From: Serratia bockelmannii
GTDB lineage: Bacteria; Pseudomonadota; Gammaproteobacteria; Enterobacterales; Enterobacteriaceae
Length of the DNA: 64,000 nt
Direction: 5' to 3'
Assembly: GCF_008011855.1 (NCBI RefSeq)
Contig: NZ_VOUX01000033.1
Coordinates: 1,116,001 to 1,180,000 of the forward strand
Part shown: piece after piece, positions 8,371 to 17,871 of the stretch
Layout of the letters: each line of letters begins with the position of its first letter
Numbering within the stretch: position 1 is the first letter of the stretch
The notes under the pieces: generated by a model
Told to the model about the DNA's origin: nothing
What the model saw: the letters and a program-made list of their open reading frames with translations, nothing else
Databases searched by the model: none
Position numbers and translations under genes: made by a program

Positions 8371-8788
8371 CCGTTCGCTCCTTCAAATCGTTAAATGCCA
8401 CCAGCAACAGCGCGCCGGCCAGCCCGAGGTGTTCAAAAAATCCGTTCATCATCTGGCCGCGCTCCGCCCCGTCGAACTGCCAGAACGGATTGGCCATCAG
8501 CGTCGCCATCAGGGTAAAACCGGCCAGCGCCAACGCGCCGAGCCAGCGATAAAAACCGCTCAGGATCAGCGCCGACGCCGCCAGTTCCAGCAGCGTCACC
8601 AGCACGGCGAACAGCGCCGCCGGCTGCAGGCCGAAGTGGGTCATTTCGGCGATGGCACCCTCAACGTTCAACGCCTTGACCAATCCGCCCTGAATATAGG
8701 CGGTACAAATCGCGAGCAGCAGCAGCCAGCGCACCGCGGGCGCATGCAGCCGCTGTACGCAGCGGGCGGCGATAGCAGTCAGGTTCAT
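8363..8788 (-). CDS. DoxX family membrane protein
   Basis: 141-residue inner-membrane protein with four predicted helices (about 18-36, 55-75, 80-100, 113-130), typical of DoxX/DoxD-like proteins. The GGLVKALNVEGA segment after the first helix and the ANPFW loop fit the family. The molecular role of most DoxX proteins is unclear; some act with redox enzymes. It sits between an alpha/beta hydrolase (9-base gap) and an MFS exporter (8-base overlap), so co-transcription is very likely. Confidence 0.8.
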   Translation of the reverse strand: MNLTAIAARCVQRLHAPAVRWLLLLAICTAYIQGGLVKALNVEGAIAEMTHFGLQPAALFAVLVTLLELAASALILSGFYRWLGALALAGFTLMATLMANPFWQFDGAERGQMMNGFFEHLGLAGALLLVAFNDLKERTDG

Positions 8789-8797
8789 CGCGCCCCC

Positions 8798-9628
8798 TTA
8801 AAACGGCGAATTCTGGATGAAGGCCAGCAGATCGGCGTTGAAGCGATCGGGATCGACCTGCGCCAAACCGTGAGAACCGCCGGCGTAAACATTCAGCTCC
8901 GCCTGTTGCATAAGCTTAGCGGCTTTCAGCGCCGAGGCACCGATCGGCACGATCTGATCGGCATCGCCGTGCACCAGCAGCGTCGGCTTGTCGATCGCCA
9001 GCAGATCGGCGGTATAATCCACTTCGGAGAACGCGCGCACACACTCGTACTGCCCTTTCACGCCGCCCTGCATGCTCATCAGCCAGAAGTGGTCGATCAG
9101 CCCCGCATTGCTCTCCACCTCGTCGCAGTGGAGGCCATAGAACGGCACCGCCAAATCTTTGAAGAACTGCGAGCGGTTGCCCGCCACGCCGCTGCGAATG
9201 CCGTCGAAGGCCGCCATCGGCGTGCCCTCAGGGTTGACCGGCGTTTGCAGCATCAGCGGCGGCACGGCGCCGACCAGCACCACCTTCGCCACCCGATCGC
9301 TGCCGTGACGGCCGATGTAGCGCGCCACTTCGCCGCCGCCGGTGGAATGGCCGACCAGGATCAGATCGCGCAGATCCAGCGTTTCGATCAGCAGAGCCAG
9401 ATCGTCGGCGTATTGGTTGATGTCGTTGCCGTGCCAGGTTTGATCGGAACGGCCGTGGCCGCGGCGATCGTGGGCAATCACGCGGAATCCGCTCTGGCCG
9501 AAAAACAGCAGCTGGTTGTCCCAGGCGTCGGCGGACAGCGGCCAACCGTGGGAGAACAGGATCGGCTGGCCGCGGCCCCAATCCTTATAGAAAATGCGTG
9601 CGCCATCGGGCGCGGTAAGGGTGCTCAT
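8798..9628 (-). CDS. Alpha/beta hydrolase, non-haem chloroperoxidase-like
   Basis: 276-residue cytoplasmic alpha/beta-fold hydrolase. The oxyanion segment [12 protein letters not shown], the nucleophile elbow GHSTGGGE (serine near 94), the acid in HGDADQIVP and the histidine in GGSHGL complete the triad. The closest familiar group is the cofactor-free haloperoxidases/arylesterases. The physiological substrate cannot be read from sequence. First gene of a three-gene operon with DoxX and an MFS exporter, suggesting detoxification of a small lipophilic compound (inference). Confidence 0.87.
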   Translation of the reverse strand: MSTLTAPDGARIFYKDWGRGQPILFSHGWPLSADAWDNQLLFFGQSGFRVIAHDRRGHGRSDQTWHGNDINQYADDLALLIETLDLRDLILVGHSTGGGEVARYIGRHGSDRVAKVVLVGAVPPLMLQTPVNPEGTPMAAFDGIRSGVAGNRSQFFKDLAVPFYGLHCDEVESNAGLIDHFWLMSMQGGVKGQYECVRAFSEVDYTADLLAIDKPTLLVHGDADQIVPIGASALKAAKLMQQAELNVYAGGSHGLAQVDPDRFNADLLAFIQNSPF

Positions 9629-9770
9629 GACGTGTTCCCCGCTCGGTATCGAATTGGATTTTGTGCGGGTTAACAGTACGGCAGGCGCAAAGGCAGTGAT
9701 AACGGAATAATTTTCGCATGATCGCGAATTTTTTTGCTGAAGCAGCCGGCGTCACCGCCGGCGCAAAACG

Positions 9771-11165
9771 TCAGATGTTTTCCAGATCGATGCCGCGCGT
9801 TTTCGGGCCGAACAGCCCGATCACCAGCATCACGATCAGCATGCTGGCGACGATAAACGCGATCACCCCCAACGAACCGCCGTACTGCAAGATAATGCCG
9901 ATGATGATGCTGCTGAACACCGTCGACAGCCGGCTGAAGGAGTAGCAGAAGCCGACGGCGCGGGCGCGGATATGGGTCGGGAAAATCTCGGACTGGTAAG
10001 AGTGGTAGCTGTAGGTCAGCCAGGCGTTGGACCAGGTGATGAAGAAACCGCACAGGATCAGCCACAGCGGGTTGTTCTGCAGTGCGAACAGCGAGCCGAA
10101 GATCACCGTCACCAGGCAGGACAACACGATCTGCCACTTGTTCTCCATCTTGTCGGCGTAGAAGCTGCACAGCAGCGAGCCCAGCGGGTAAGCCAGCGTG
10201 ATGAAGAAAGCGTACAGCAAGCTGTGGGTGACCGAAGCGCCCTTGCCCGACAGCAGCGCCGGTAGCCAGTTGCCGAAGCCGAAGAAGCCGATGGCCTGAA
10301 AGAAGTTCATCACCACCAGCATCAGCGTGCGATCGCGATACTGCGGCGCCCAGATGTCGCGAAAGCGGCCGCGCAGCGGCGCCCCCTCGGCATCGTCCAC
10401 CGGGCGCGACGGAAAATCCGTGACCGCCACGCCGCAGCGCCGTTCCATGTCCCGCATCACCTGCCGGGCCTGCGCATAGCGCCGCTGCTGCACCAGCCAA
10501 CGCGGCGACTCCGGCAGCCCCTTGCGCACCAGCCAGATCACCAGCGAAGCCAGCGCGCCGGCGATCACCACGTAGCGCCAGCCGCTCAGGCCCCAAATCG
10601 TCTGCGGCACCAGCCACCAGGACATCAGCGCCACCGCCGGCACCGACAGAAACTGCACGAAGAACGCGAAGGCGAAAGCCCGGGTACGCAAGTGCGCGGG
10701 GACCCATTCCGTCAGGTAAGTGTCGATGGTCACCAGCTCGATACCGAGCCCAACGCCCACCAGAAAACGCAGAAAGATCACCCATTCCGCCTGCTGTTGA
10801 AACGCCAGCAGCAGCGAGAACGCGCCATACCAGATCAGGGCGAACATAAAGGTGGCACGCCGGCCGAAGCGATCGGCGTACGGGCTCAGCAGGCTGGCGC
10901 CGACGAACAGGCCGAGAAAGGTGGCGGAGGCAAAGGCCGCCTGATCCGACACGCCGAAGACGCCCTGCGCGCCGGTGTGGAAAATGCCGTCGGCGATAAG
11001 GCCGGTGCTGATATAGCCGGTCTGGAACAGATCGTAGAGTTCGAAAAAGCCGCCCAGCGACAGCAGAATGATAAAGCGCCACAGGCCGGCCGACGCGGGC
11101 AAGGCGTCAATTCTGGCCGCCAAATCCCGCGCATGGATCGGCGACGCCGCTACAGATTCACTCAC
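9771..11165 (-). CDS. MFS transporter, sugar/metabolite:H+ symporter type
   Basis: 464-residue 12-helix carrier. The GTG start at 11165 is supported by a GAGG site. Signature segments are GGFFELYDLFQTGY in helix 1, SPYADRFGRRATFM in loop 2-3, GVGLGIELVTIDTYLTEWVP in helix 4 and the central PESPRWLV. This pattern is typical of metabolite:H+ symporters related to the sugar porter group. No enzyme genes flank it that would reveal the substrate. 142 bases separate it from the hydrolase operon on the same strand. Confidence 0.85.
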   Translation of the reverse strand: MSESVAASPIHARDLAARIDALPASAGLWRFIILLSLGGFFELYDLFQTGYISTGLIADGIFHTGAQGVFGVSDQAAFASATFLGLFVGASLLSPYADRFGRRATFMFALIWYGAFSLLLAFQQQAEWVIFLRFLVGVGLGIELVTIDTYLTEWVPAHLRTRAFAFAFFVQFLSVPAVALMSWWLVPQTIWGLSGWRYVVIAGALASLVIWLVRKGLPESPRWLVQQRRYAQARQVMRDMERRCGVAVTDFPSRPVDDAEGAPLRGRFRDIWAPQYRDRTLMLVVMNFFQAIGFFGFGNWLPALLSGKGASVTHSLLYAFFITLAYPLGSLLCSFYADKMENKWQIVLSCLVTVIFGSLFALQNNPLWLILCGFFITWSNAWLTYSYHSYQSEIFPTHIRARAVGFCYSFSRLSTVFSSIIIGIILQYGGSLGVIAFIVASMLIVMLVIGLFGPKTRGIDLENI

Positions 11166-11339
11166 CGTTAACCTCGCATTAACATTTTTGATGACTTTCT
11201 ATGCTAGCGAAGCGGCGTCGGAGTTAAATTTTTAATTAGCAGACTATGAAAAAAAGTTAAGCATAAAACGCTGCAGCAGCCTGTTTTATAGCAGGAAAAT
11301 GCAGCGCGGGATGCCGCAGCGGCATCCCGAATCGGTGGA

Positions 11340-12530
11340 TTAACGACTGTGGTGCTGCTGCAGCCGTTCGCTGCGATAGACGCTCAGCAGGCACCAGCCG
11401 AGAGCGATCAGCGCCAGCGGCGCGGCGACGAAGCCGATGTTGCCCATGCCCAGATGCAGGCTCACCTGGTTGCCCAGCAGCGCGCCGCTGCCGATGCCGA
11501 AGTTGTACAGGCCGGAGAAAATCGCCATCGCCACGTCGGTAGCGTCCGGCGCCAGGCTCAGCACTTTGGCCTGCATCGACAGGCCGATCGCCATGATCGC
11601 CATGCCCCAGAAGATGCACAGCACCGTCAGGTGGCTTTCGCTGCCGGCGGCCGGCAACAGCAGCAGCAGGCTCAAGGCCAACAGCACGATGGCGCCGATA
11701 AAGAAGCCGGAAGGAAACCGCTCGCTGTAGCGGCTGAACAGCAGGCTGCCGACGATGCCGGCGGCGCCGAACAGCAGCAGCATCAGCGTGGTGAAGTTCT
11801 CCGACAGCCCGGCCACGGTCTGGATAAACGGCTCGATGTAGCTGTAGGCGGTGAAGTGCGCCGTCACCACGATGATAGTCAGCATGTACAGCGCCACCAG
11901 CGCCGGGCGTTTGAACAGCAGCGGCACGCTGGCCAGCGAGCCGGAATGCTCGCTTTTCAGTACCGGCAGCAGGCGCCACAGCAGCACCAGCGCCAGGGTG
12001 GCGCACACCGCGATGCCGATAAAGGTCATGCGCCAACCGAGCAACTGCCCCACCACCCGCCCGAGCGGCAGGCCGAGCACCATCGCCAGCGCGGTGCCCC
12101 CCGCCAGCAGGCTCAGCGCCTGGGCTTTCTTGCCCGGCGGCGCCACGCGGATCGCCAGCGAGGCGGTGATCGACCAGAACACCGAGTGCGCCAGCGCCAC
12201 GCCGGCGCGCGAGATAACCAGCGTGGTGAAGTCCCAGGCCACGGCGGTCAGCACGTGGCTGGCGATAAACAGCATGAACACGCCGATCAGCAGCTTGCGG
12301 CGCTCAATTTTGCTGGTCAGCAGCATGCACGCCAACGAGGCGGCGGCGACGATCCAGGCATAAATGGTAATGATCAGGCCGACCTGTTCGGTTTGCATCG
12401 AGAAGCTGGCGGCGATATCGCTCAGCAGACCGACCGGGATAAATTCGGTGGTGTTGAAGATAAAGGCCGAGACGGCGAGGATAACCACGCGCAACCAGGC
12501 GGTTGAGCGCGAAACGGGAGCGTGTTCCAT
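11340..12530 (-). CDS. sotB: Sugar efflux transporter SotB
   Basis: 396-residue MFS exporter. Alignment by eye to E. coli SotB (YdeA) is close throughout: [84 protein letters not shown]. The ATG at 12530 is chosen because [16 protein letters not shown] lines up with the E. coli N-terminus. E. coli SotB exports arabinose and IPTG and gives some drug tolerance. It is monocistronic, with a 268-base divergent gap to the hydroxylase gene on the plus strand, where nothing decisive is visible. Confidence 0.9.
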   Translation of the reverse strand: MEHAPVSRSTAWLRVVILAVSAFIFNTTEFIPVGLLSDIAASFSMQTEQVGLIITIYAWIVAAASLACMLLTSKIERRKLLIGVFMLFIASHVLTAVAWDFTTLVISRAGVALAHSVFWSITASLAIRVAPPGKKAQALSLLAGGTALAMVLGLPLGRVVGQLLGWRMTFIGIAVCATLALVLLWRLLPVLKSEHSGSLASVPLLFKRPALVALYMLTIIVVTAHFTAYSYIEPFIQTVAGLSENFTTLMLLLFGAAGIVGSLLFSRYSERFPSGFFIGAIVLLALSLLLLLPAAGSESHLTVLCIFWGMAIMAIGLSMQAKVLSLAPDATDVAMAIFSGLYNFGIGSGALLGNQVSLHLGMGNIGFVAAPLALIALGWCLLSVYRSERLQQHHSR

Positions 12531-12798
12531 GGTAAACAAAATCCGGACAGGTGCGGGCAAGTAGCGATATTTTAACCAACCGGCCCGCTAAATGCGATAC
12601 GCGTCACACTTTAATTGTGTGGTTTTTTTCGCCGCATTTCGACACATTCGCAGACACACGGTTGCACAAATGCTGTGCTAATCTCTTGAAGCGTACCAAT
12701 TTTTCCTGCCGCTCTTCCCCTCCGGCCGCCACACAGGACGCGCCGCGCCGAAGAACCGCGCGCAGTGTCCCTTTGGCGTTTTCTGAGGCGAGGTCATT

Positions 12799-13485
12799 AT
12801 GTCTGCGATTTATGATTGGTCCGTGCTCGCATTGCGCAATGTTTACGATCGCCGCATTCAGGGCAAACCAGTGCTCGACAGCGCCGCGCTGTTCCCCGAC
12901 GCCGAACGTTTCACCGCTCAATGGCGGCAGATCCGCGAAGAGGCGCTGACCGTCGCCCACGATCTGCACAATATTCCCCGTTTTCACGAGATCATGATCC
13001 AGCAGGAATCGATCTCCGCCAACGACGCGCGCGACTGGCGCATGTTCATCATGAAGGCCTACGGCCAGCCGATTGACCGCAACCTGGCGCGTTGCCCGAC
13101 GCTGGCGGCGCTGATCGCTTCGTCGCCGGACGTACTGTCCGCCTCGCTCTCCTTCCTCGCGCCCGGCAAGCAGGTGCCGCCCCACCGCGGGCCGTTTCGC
13201 GGCATTCTGCGCGGCTATCTGGTGCTGGACATGCCCAAACGCGCCGACGGCGTACCCGCGGCGGTGCTGAAAGTGGACGGCCGCGAATACCGGCTGCACG
13301 AGGGGGAGTTCATGCTGTGGGACGATACCTTCGAACACGAGGTGTGGAACGACAGCGCGCAGGTGCGCACCGTACTGCTGCTGGACATCCGCCGCCGCGA
13401 CATGCCCGGCGGGCTGCGGCTGCTCTCCAGCGCCATCATCGCCCTGGTGCGGCTGAACGTGCGCTGGATGCAGCGCCAGTTCTGA
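12799..13485 (+). CDS. Aspartyl/asparaginyl beta-hydroxylase-like Fe(II)/2-oxoglutarate dioxygenase
   Basis: 228-residue protein of the Asp/Asn hydroxylase family, which also contains lipid A 2-hydroxylase LpxO. The double-stranded beta-helix metal and 2-oxoglutarate ligands can be seen as H129 in PPHRGPFRGILR, H180 in DDTFEHEVWN and R190 in AQVRTVLLLD. No membrane helices are evident apart from a C-terminal hydrophobic stretch (about 207-220), which might anchor it. The substrate is unknown. A good GAGGCGAGG site precedes the ATG. It converges with the NmrA-type gene. Confidence 0.83.
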   Translation: MSAIYDWSVLALRNVYDRRIQGKPVLDSAALFPDAERFTAQWRQIREEALTVAHDLHNIPRFHEIMIQQESISANDARDWRMFIMKAYGQPIDRNLARCPTLAALIASSPDVLSASLSFLAPGKQVPPHRGPFRGILRGYLVLDMPKRADGVPAAVLKVDGREYRLHEGEFMLWDDTFEHEVWNDSAQVRTVLLLDIRRRDMPGGLRLLSSAIIALVRLNVRWMQRQF

Positions 13486-13502
13486 TTCCGGCGCTCAGGC
13501 GA

Positions 13503-14450
13503 CTAACCGTCCTGAGAGATCGGCCATTGCTGCGCCAGCCACTGCTCGGCGGTGGTGGTGGCTATGCCCTGGCGCGCATTGAAGGTTTTCGCCTTATCCC
13601 AGGCCACGCCGTCGGGGCGGGCGAAAGCCAGCCGGTATTTGGCGCCGACGTCGCGCGGATGGTTCCGCACCTCCTCCTGCAGCCGCTCTTTGTCCAACAA
13701 GACTCTGTTGACCTCAACGCCCCAGTGCGCCTGCATGACATCGGCAAGCTCGCGGTAGGTCAGCGTGTCCCCGGCGATATAGACTACCTGGTTGCGAAAC
13801 GCGGGCCGATGGAAAAAAATCGCGGCCGTCAGCCGGCCAATGTCCGCGGGAGTGGTCAGCGTCACCGCGTAGCGCCAGTCGCCCAGCGCGCGCACCGTTT
13901 TGGTTGCCGCGTCCACCACGCCAAAGCTCGAGTCAAACAGGTAGCTGGTGAAAATGCCCGTGGAAACAATCACCCACTCCGTCGTCTTCTGCGCACGCAA
14001 CAGGTGACGCACCTCGAGCTGTTCATCCCACACCTGTTGCCCGCTGCCTTTGCCGACAACATCGTAGTCCACGCCGAACTGCCACGGGAAGTAGCGCGCC
14101 ACGCCCGCTTGCAAGACGGCCTGGGTGATCTTTATCTGCGTGCCCGCCCCGCCGACAAAGCCGCTACAGTTGATCACCGCGTCGAAGGAACGGAATAGCG
14201 CACTCAGCGCCTCCACGCCGTTTTGCTGCAGATCGCCTTCCACCACGGCGATACCGAGCCGCGCCAGCGCATCCCGCCGCGCACGATGCGGGCCGCTCAC
14301 GGCGCGGGCGGCCTCCGGCCGGAGCAGCACGCTGATTTTTAAAGCATGGTGTAACCGAGCCTGCCGGCTCATCGCACGCAATACCGGCAGCCCCAGTTCA
14401 CCGGCGCCGAGGATGAGCACGGTATTGATAGATGGATTTGTGGATTTCAT
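13503..14450 (-). CDS. NmrA-like / isoflavone-reductase-type NAD(P)-binding protein
   Basis: 315-residue atypical short-chain dehydrogenase. The Rossmann start VLILGAGELGLPVLRAM carries GxGxxG in place of the usual GxxGxxG; the INCSGFVGG and YFPWQFGVDYD segments are typical of isoflavone-reductase and aromatic-alcohol-reductase relatives. The ATG at 14450 follows an excellent AGGAGG site, so the longer upstream extension is rejected. Divergent from an HxlR regulator 86 bases away, the usual arrangement of a redox gene controlled by its neighbour. Confidence 0.82.
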   Translation of the reverse strand: MKSTNPSINTVLILGAGELGLPVLRAMSRQARLHHALKISVLLRPEAARAVSGPHRARRDALARLGIAVVEGDLQQNGVEALSALFRSFDAVINCSGFVGGAGTQIKITQAVLQAGVARYFPWQFGVDYDVVGKGSGQQVWDEQLEVRHLLRAQKTTEWVIVSTGIFTSYLFDSSFGVVDAATKTVRALGDWRYAVTLTTPADIGRLTAAIFFHRPAFRNQVVYIAGDTLTYRELADVMQAHWGVEVNRVLLDKERLQEEVRNHPRDVGAKYRLAFARPDGVAWDKAKTFNARQGIATTTAEQWLAQQWPISQDG

Positions 14451-14536
14451 TCTTGCCTCCTGTCTTGACACTGCGCCATCCTGACAGCTGACAAAAACGG
14501 GTTCAATTAGGTACACGCGTGATACCGGAGAGGAAT

Positions 14537-14959
14537 ATGACGAACGATCGGGAAGCGCTGCTGCAATTTTCACAGGCGTTCTGTGAAGCATTGAGCAACG
14601 ACGATGAAGGGCTAAAGCGTGAGATCCTCGCGCATGCGGGCAACCGTTGGTCGCTGGGGGTATTGCATATCCTGGGTACCCACGGGCCGCTGCGCCACGG
14701 CGAGATAGGCCGCCAATTAGCGGGCGTGACGCAGAGAATGCTGACGCGGACGCTGCGCCATCTCGAGCGGGACGGGTTGATATCGCGCTGCGATTATCAG
14801 GAAAAACTGCCCCGCGTGGTTTACACCATCACCGACGCGGGGGAAGAGATGCTGCTCAACATGCTGCCGCTCTGGTCGTGGATTATCTCCTCCGCCGGCT
14901 CCTTCAGAGCGGCCCGCTCGCGCTACGATGATCAAGAACGAAGCGCCATCGAGGGATGA
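14537..14959 (+). CDS. HxlR-family winged-helix transcriptional regulator
   Basis: 140 residues. The HxlR fold is clear: NRWSLGVLHILGTHGPLRHGEIGRQLAGVTQRMLTRTLRHLERDGLISR followed by PRVVYTITDAGEEML. The ATG at 14537 is preceded by GGAGAGGA and is favoured over the GTG six codons upstream. HxlR proteins respond to aldehydes, quinones or thiol stress in known cases. Its divergent neighbour, the NmrA-like reductase, is the likely target. Confidence 0.9.
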   Translation: MTNDREALLQFSQAFCEALSNDDEGLKREILAHAGNRWSLGVLHILGTHGPLRHGEIGRQLAGVTQRMLTRTLRHLERDGLISRCDYQEKLPRVVYTITDAGEEMLLNMLPLWSWIISSAGSFRAARSRYDDQERSAIEG

Positions 14960-14989
14960 ACGTGGGCATCCCTGCCCGTGGGGCGGCGC

Positions 14990-15706
14990 TCAGCCGCCGC
15001 CCAGATAGGCCTTTCTCACCTCCGGATCGTTCAACAGCTCCTGGCCGCTGCCGGTGAGGCGGATCTGGCCGTTGACCATCACATAACCGCGATCGGACAG
15101 CTTCAGCGCGTGGTTGGCGTTCTGCTCCACCAGAAACAGCGTCATGCCGCTGCGGGTCAGCTCGCGCAGCACGCCGAAGATCTGCCGCACCACGATCGGC
15201 GCCAGCCCCAGGCTCGGCTCGTCCAACAGCAGTAGCTTCGGCCGGCTCATCAGCGCGCGGGCGATCGCCAACATCTGCTGCTCACCGCCGGACATGGTCA
15301 TCGCCCGCTGGTTGCGCCGCTCTTTCAGGCGCGGAAACAGCTCGAACATGCGCGGCAAATCCTCCTCCAGGTAGCGATTGCCGACGGTGATGGTGCCCAT
15401 CAGCAGGTTCTCCTCTACGCTCATGTCCGGAAAGATGCGCCGCCCTTCCGGCGCCTGCGCGATGCCGCTGCTGGCAACAAAGTGCGTGGAGCGGCGGCTG
15501 ATGTCCTCGCCGCCAAACAGGATCTGCCCGCCGGCGATGCGCGGCTGGCCGAAGATCGACATCAACAGCGTGGATTTGCCCGCGCCGTTGGCGCCGATCA
15601 GCGCCACCGTCTCCCCGGCGTTAACCTGCAGCGACACCTGACGCAGCGCCTGGATCGGCCCGTAAAACACGTCCACTTCGCGAAATTCCAGCATCGCCTC
15701 GCTCAT
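14990..15706 (-). CDS. livF: Branched-chain amino acid ABC transporter ATPase LivF
   Basis: 238-residue ABC ATPase. Walker A GANGAGKST near residue 39, signature MSGGEQQMLAIARALM near 140, Walker B LLLLDEPSLGLAP near 160, and the H-loop equivalent FLVEQNA typical of LivF. Pairs with LivG to drive import. The start overlaps the livG stop (ATGA), so it is translationally coupled and the last gene of the livK-H-M-G-F operon. Confidence 0.92.
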   Translation of the reverse strand: MSEAMLEFREVDVFYGPIQALRQVSLQVNAGETVALIGANGAGKSTLLMSIFGQPRIAGGQILFGGEDISRRSTHFVASSGIAQAPEGRRIFPDMSVEENLLMGTITVGNRYLEEDLPRMFELFPRLKERRNQRAMTMSGGEQQMLAIARALMSRPKLLLLDEPSLGLAPIVVRQIFGVLRELTRSGMTLFLVEQNANHALKLSDRGYVMVNGQIRLTGSGQELLNDPEVRKAYLGGG

Positions 15707-16578
15707 CCCGCCAGCTCCTCTTCGTCCGCGCCCAGGTAGGCGGCGATCACCGCCTCGTTGTGCTGGATCTCCTGCGGCGTGCCGCGGGCGATCACGTCGC
15801 CGTGATCGAGCACGATCACCCGATCGGAGATCTCCATCACCATGCCCATGTCATGCTCGATCAGCAGCACCGTGATGCCGTGATGCTGGCGCAGAAAACG
15901 GATGATGCGGCTCAGCGTGGCCGTCTCCACCGGGTTCAGCCCGGCGGCCGGCTCATCAAGGCAGATCATTTCCGGCGCGGTGCACATGGCGCGCGCGATC
16001 TCCAGCCGCCGCTGCTGGCCGTAGGACATCTCCCCCGCCAGCCGGTTGGCGCAGTCCACCAGATCTACCACCTCCAGCCAGTAGAAGGCGTGATCGAGCG
16101 CGGCGCTTTCCGCCCGGCGGTAGCCCGGCGTATTCAGCACCCCGGCGATCAGGTTGCGGTTACTCTGCATGTGCTGCGCCACCAGCAGGTTCTCCACCAC
16201 CGACATTTCGCGGAACAGGCGGATATTCTGGAAGGTACGCGCCAGCCCGGCGCGGTTGACCAGGTGGGTGCCGCCGAACATCTTGTAATAGAGGCGCGAA
16301 CCGAGCCGCTTCGGGCGTATCCAATCACCGGCGCGAAACTTCTGCCCCAGCACCTGGATCACATCGGTTGGCCGCTTGTGGGTATTGAGCAGGATCGCGC
16401 CGCCGGTGGCGCGGTAAAAACCGGTCAGGCAGTTGAACACCGTGGTCTTGCCGGCGCCGTTGGGGCCGATCAGGGCGGTGATGGAGCCGCGCTCCACCTC
16501 CAGATTGACGTCGTTCAGCGCCTTGATGCCGCCAAAGCGCATCATCAGGTGTTCCACCCGCAAAATGGCGTCGCTCAT
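15703..16578 (-). CDS. livG: Branched-chain amino acid ABC transporter ATPase LivG
   Basis: 291-residue ABC ATPase. Walker A GPNGAGKTT near 38, signature MSYGQQRRLEIARAM, Walker B MICLDEPAAGLNP, H-loop VLLIEHDMGMVM. It contains an insertion after the Walker A region (KRPTDVIQVLGQKFRAGDWIRPKR) longer than in E. coli LivG. ATGA overlaps with both livM upstream and livF downstream. Confidence 0.92.
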   Translation of the reverse strand: MSDAILRVEHLMMRFGGIKALNDVNLEVERGSITALIGPNGAGKTTVFNCLTGFYRATGGAILLNTHKRPTDVIQVLGQKFRAGDWIRPKRLGSRLYYKMFGGTHLVNRAGLARTFQNIRLFREMSVVENLLVAQHMQSNRNLIAGVLNTPGYRRAESAALDHAFYWLEVVDLVDCANRLAGEMSYGQQRRLEIARAMCTAPEMICLDEPAAGLNPVETATLSRIIRFLRQHHGITVLLIEHDMGMVMEISDRVIVLDHGDVIARGTPQEIQHNEAVIAAYLGADEEELAG

Positions 16579-17861
16579 GGCGCCACCCCCTTGCGTTCCG
16601 CAAAGCTGGCGCGGCTGATGCGCACCAGCCCGCGCGGCCGCCAGATCATCATCGCCACCATCAGCACGCCGAACAACAGCACCCGGTATTCGGCAAAGCT
16701 GCGCAGCAGCTCCGGCGCCACCGTCAGCACGAAGGCCGCCAGCACAACGCCAAGGGTAGACCCCATGCCGCCCAATACCACGATCGCCAGGATCAGCGCC
16801 GACTCGAAGAAGGTGAACGAGGTCGGGTTGACAAAGCCCTGATAGGTGGCGAAAAACACCCCCGCCAGCCCGGCGGTAGAGGCGCCCAGCATAAACGCCG
16901 ACAGCTTCACCAGCACGTGGTTCAGCCCGAGAGAGCGGCAGGCGATCTCATCTTCGCGCAGCGCCTCCCAGGCGCGGCCGATCGGCATGCGCGTCAGCCG
17001 GTGCTTGATGTACAGCACCAGCAGCACCACCAAAAACAGCACCGCGTAGATGAAAATGAACTTGAGATTCGGGTTGTAATCGATGCCGAGAAACTCGTGG
17101 ATCGGCACGCCGCCGTCTTTGGCGCGCCGGCCGAATTCCAGGCCGAACACCGTCGGCGCCGGCACCGAAATGCCGTTCGGCCCGCCGGTGAGCGACATCC
17201 AGTTGTTCAGCACCAGCCGGATGATCTCGCCGAACCCGAGCGTGACGATCGCCAGGTAGTCGCCGTGCATGCGCAGCACCGGGAAACCCAGCAGCGCGCC
17301 CGCCAACGCCGCCATCAGCGCCCCCAGCGGCAGCATCGCCCAAAACCCCAGCCCGAGATACTGGTAGCCCAACGCCAACCCGTAGGCGCCGATGGCGTAA
17401 AACGCCACGTACCCCAGATCGAGCAGCCCCGCCAACCCGACCACGATGTTCAGCCCCAGCCCGAGCAGCACGTAGATCAGGCCGAGGATCGCCACCGTCA
17501 GCAGGTATTTGGTGGCGACGAACGGAAACAGCAGCGCGATCGCCGCCATCAGCGGCAAGATCCAGCGCAGGTTGGATTTATAACCCAGCGGCCGTACGTA
17601 GACGCCGTCGTTGCCGCCGTCGAAGCGCGCCAGCATTCTGCGCCCCGGCGCGGTTTGCAGGAACAGGCTCAGCAGCAGCCGCCCGACCATCACCGCGACG
17701 ATAATCCACACCAGCCGGTGCGGTTCGAAGTTGAAGCTGTAGCCGTTCAGCACGATGCCGACGATCGGCCCGAACACGATCAGGGCGATCAGCCCGGCCA
17801 AGACGGCGTCCAGCAGGCTGCGTTTAACGTCCAGCCCGCCGTTGATCACGGATTGCGACAT
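16575..17861 (-). CDS. livM: Branched-chain amino acid ABC transporter permease LivM
   Basis: 428-residue inner-membrane permease of the LivHM family. The GLNIVVGLAGLLDLGYVAFYAIGAY motif near 140 and the GRAWEALREDEIACRSLGLN cytoplasmic coupling segment near 300 are diagnostic. An N-terminal extension of about 100 residues with extra hydrophobic segments (from SLLDAVLAGLIALIVFGP) is normal for enterobacterial LivM. Ten bases separate it from livH; ATGA overlap with livG. Confidence 0.92.
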   Translation of the reverse strand: MSQSVINGGLDVKRSLLDAVLAGLIALIVFGPIVGIVLNGYSFNFEPHRLVWIIVAVMVGRLLLSLFLQTAPGRRMLARFDGGNDGVYVRPLGYKSNLRWILPLMAAIALLFPFVATKYLLTVAILGLIYVLLGLGLNIVVGLAGLLDLGYVAFYAIGAYGLALGYQYLGLGFWAMLPLGALMAALAGALLGFPVLRMHGDYLAIVTLGFGEIIRLVLNNWMSLTGGPNGISVPAPTVFGLEFGRRAKDGGVPIHEFLGIDYNPNLKFIFIYAVLFLVVLLVLYIKHRLTRMPIGRAWEALREDEIACRSLGLNHVLVKLSAFMLGASTAGLAGVFFATYQGFVNPTSFTFFESALILAIVVLGGMGSTLGVVLAAFVLTVAPELLRSFAEYRVLLFGVLMVAMMIWRPRGLVRISRASFAERKGVAP

Positions 17862-17871
17862 GGCGTTCTCC

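Noticed and set aside
7880..9673. 597-codon plus-strand frame across the hydrolase, DoxX and MFS genes
   Set aside because: Low-complexity Gln/His/Arg sequence spanning three well-supported genes on the other strand.
9745..9762. GCCGGCG / CGCCGGC hairpin after the MFS gene at 9771
   Set aside because: On the minus strand it is followed by A-rich rather than T-rich sequence, so it is not called a terminator.
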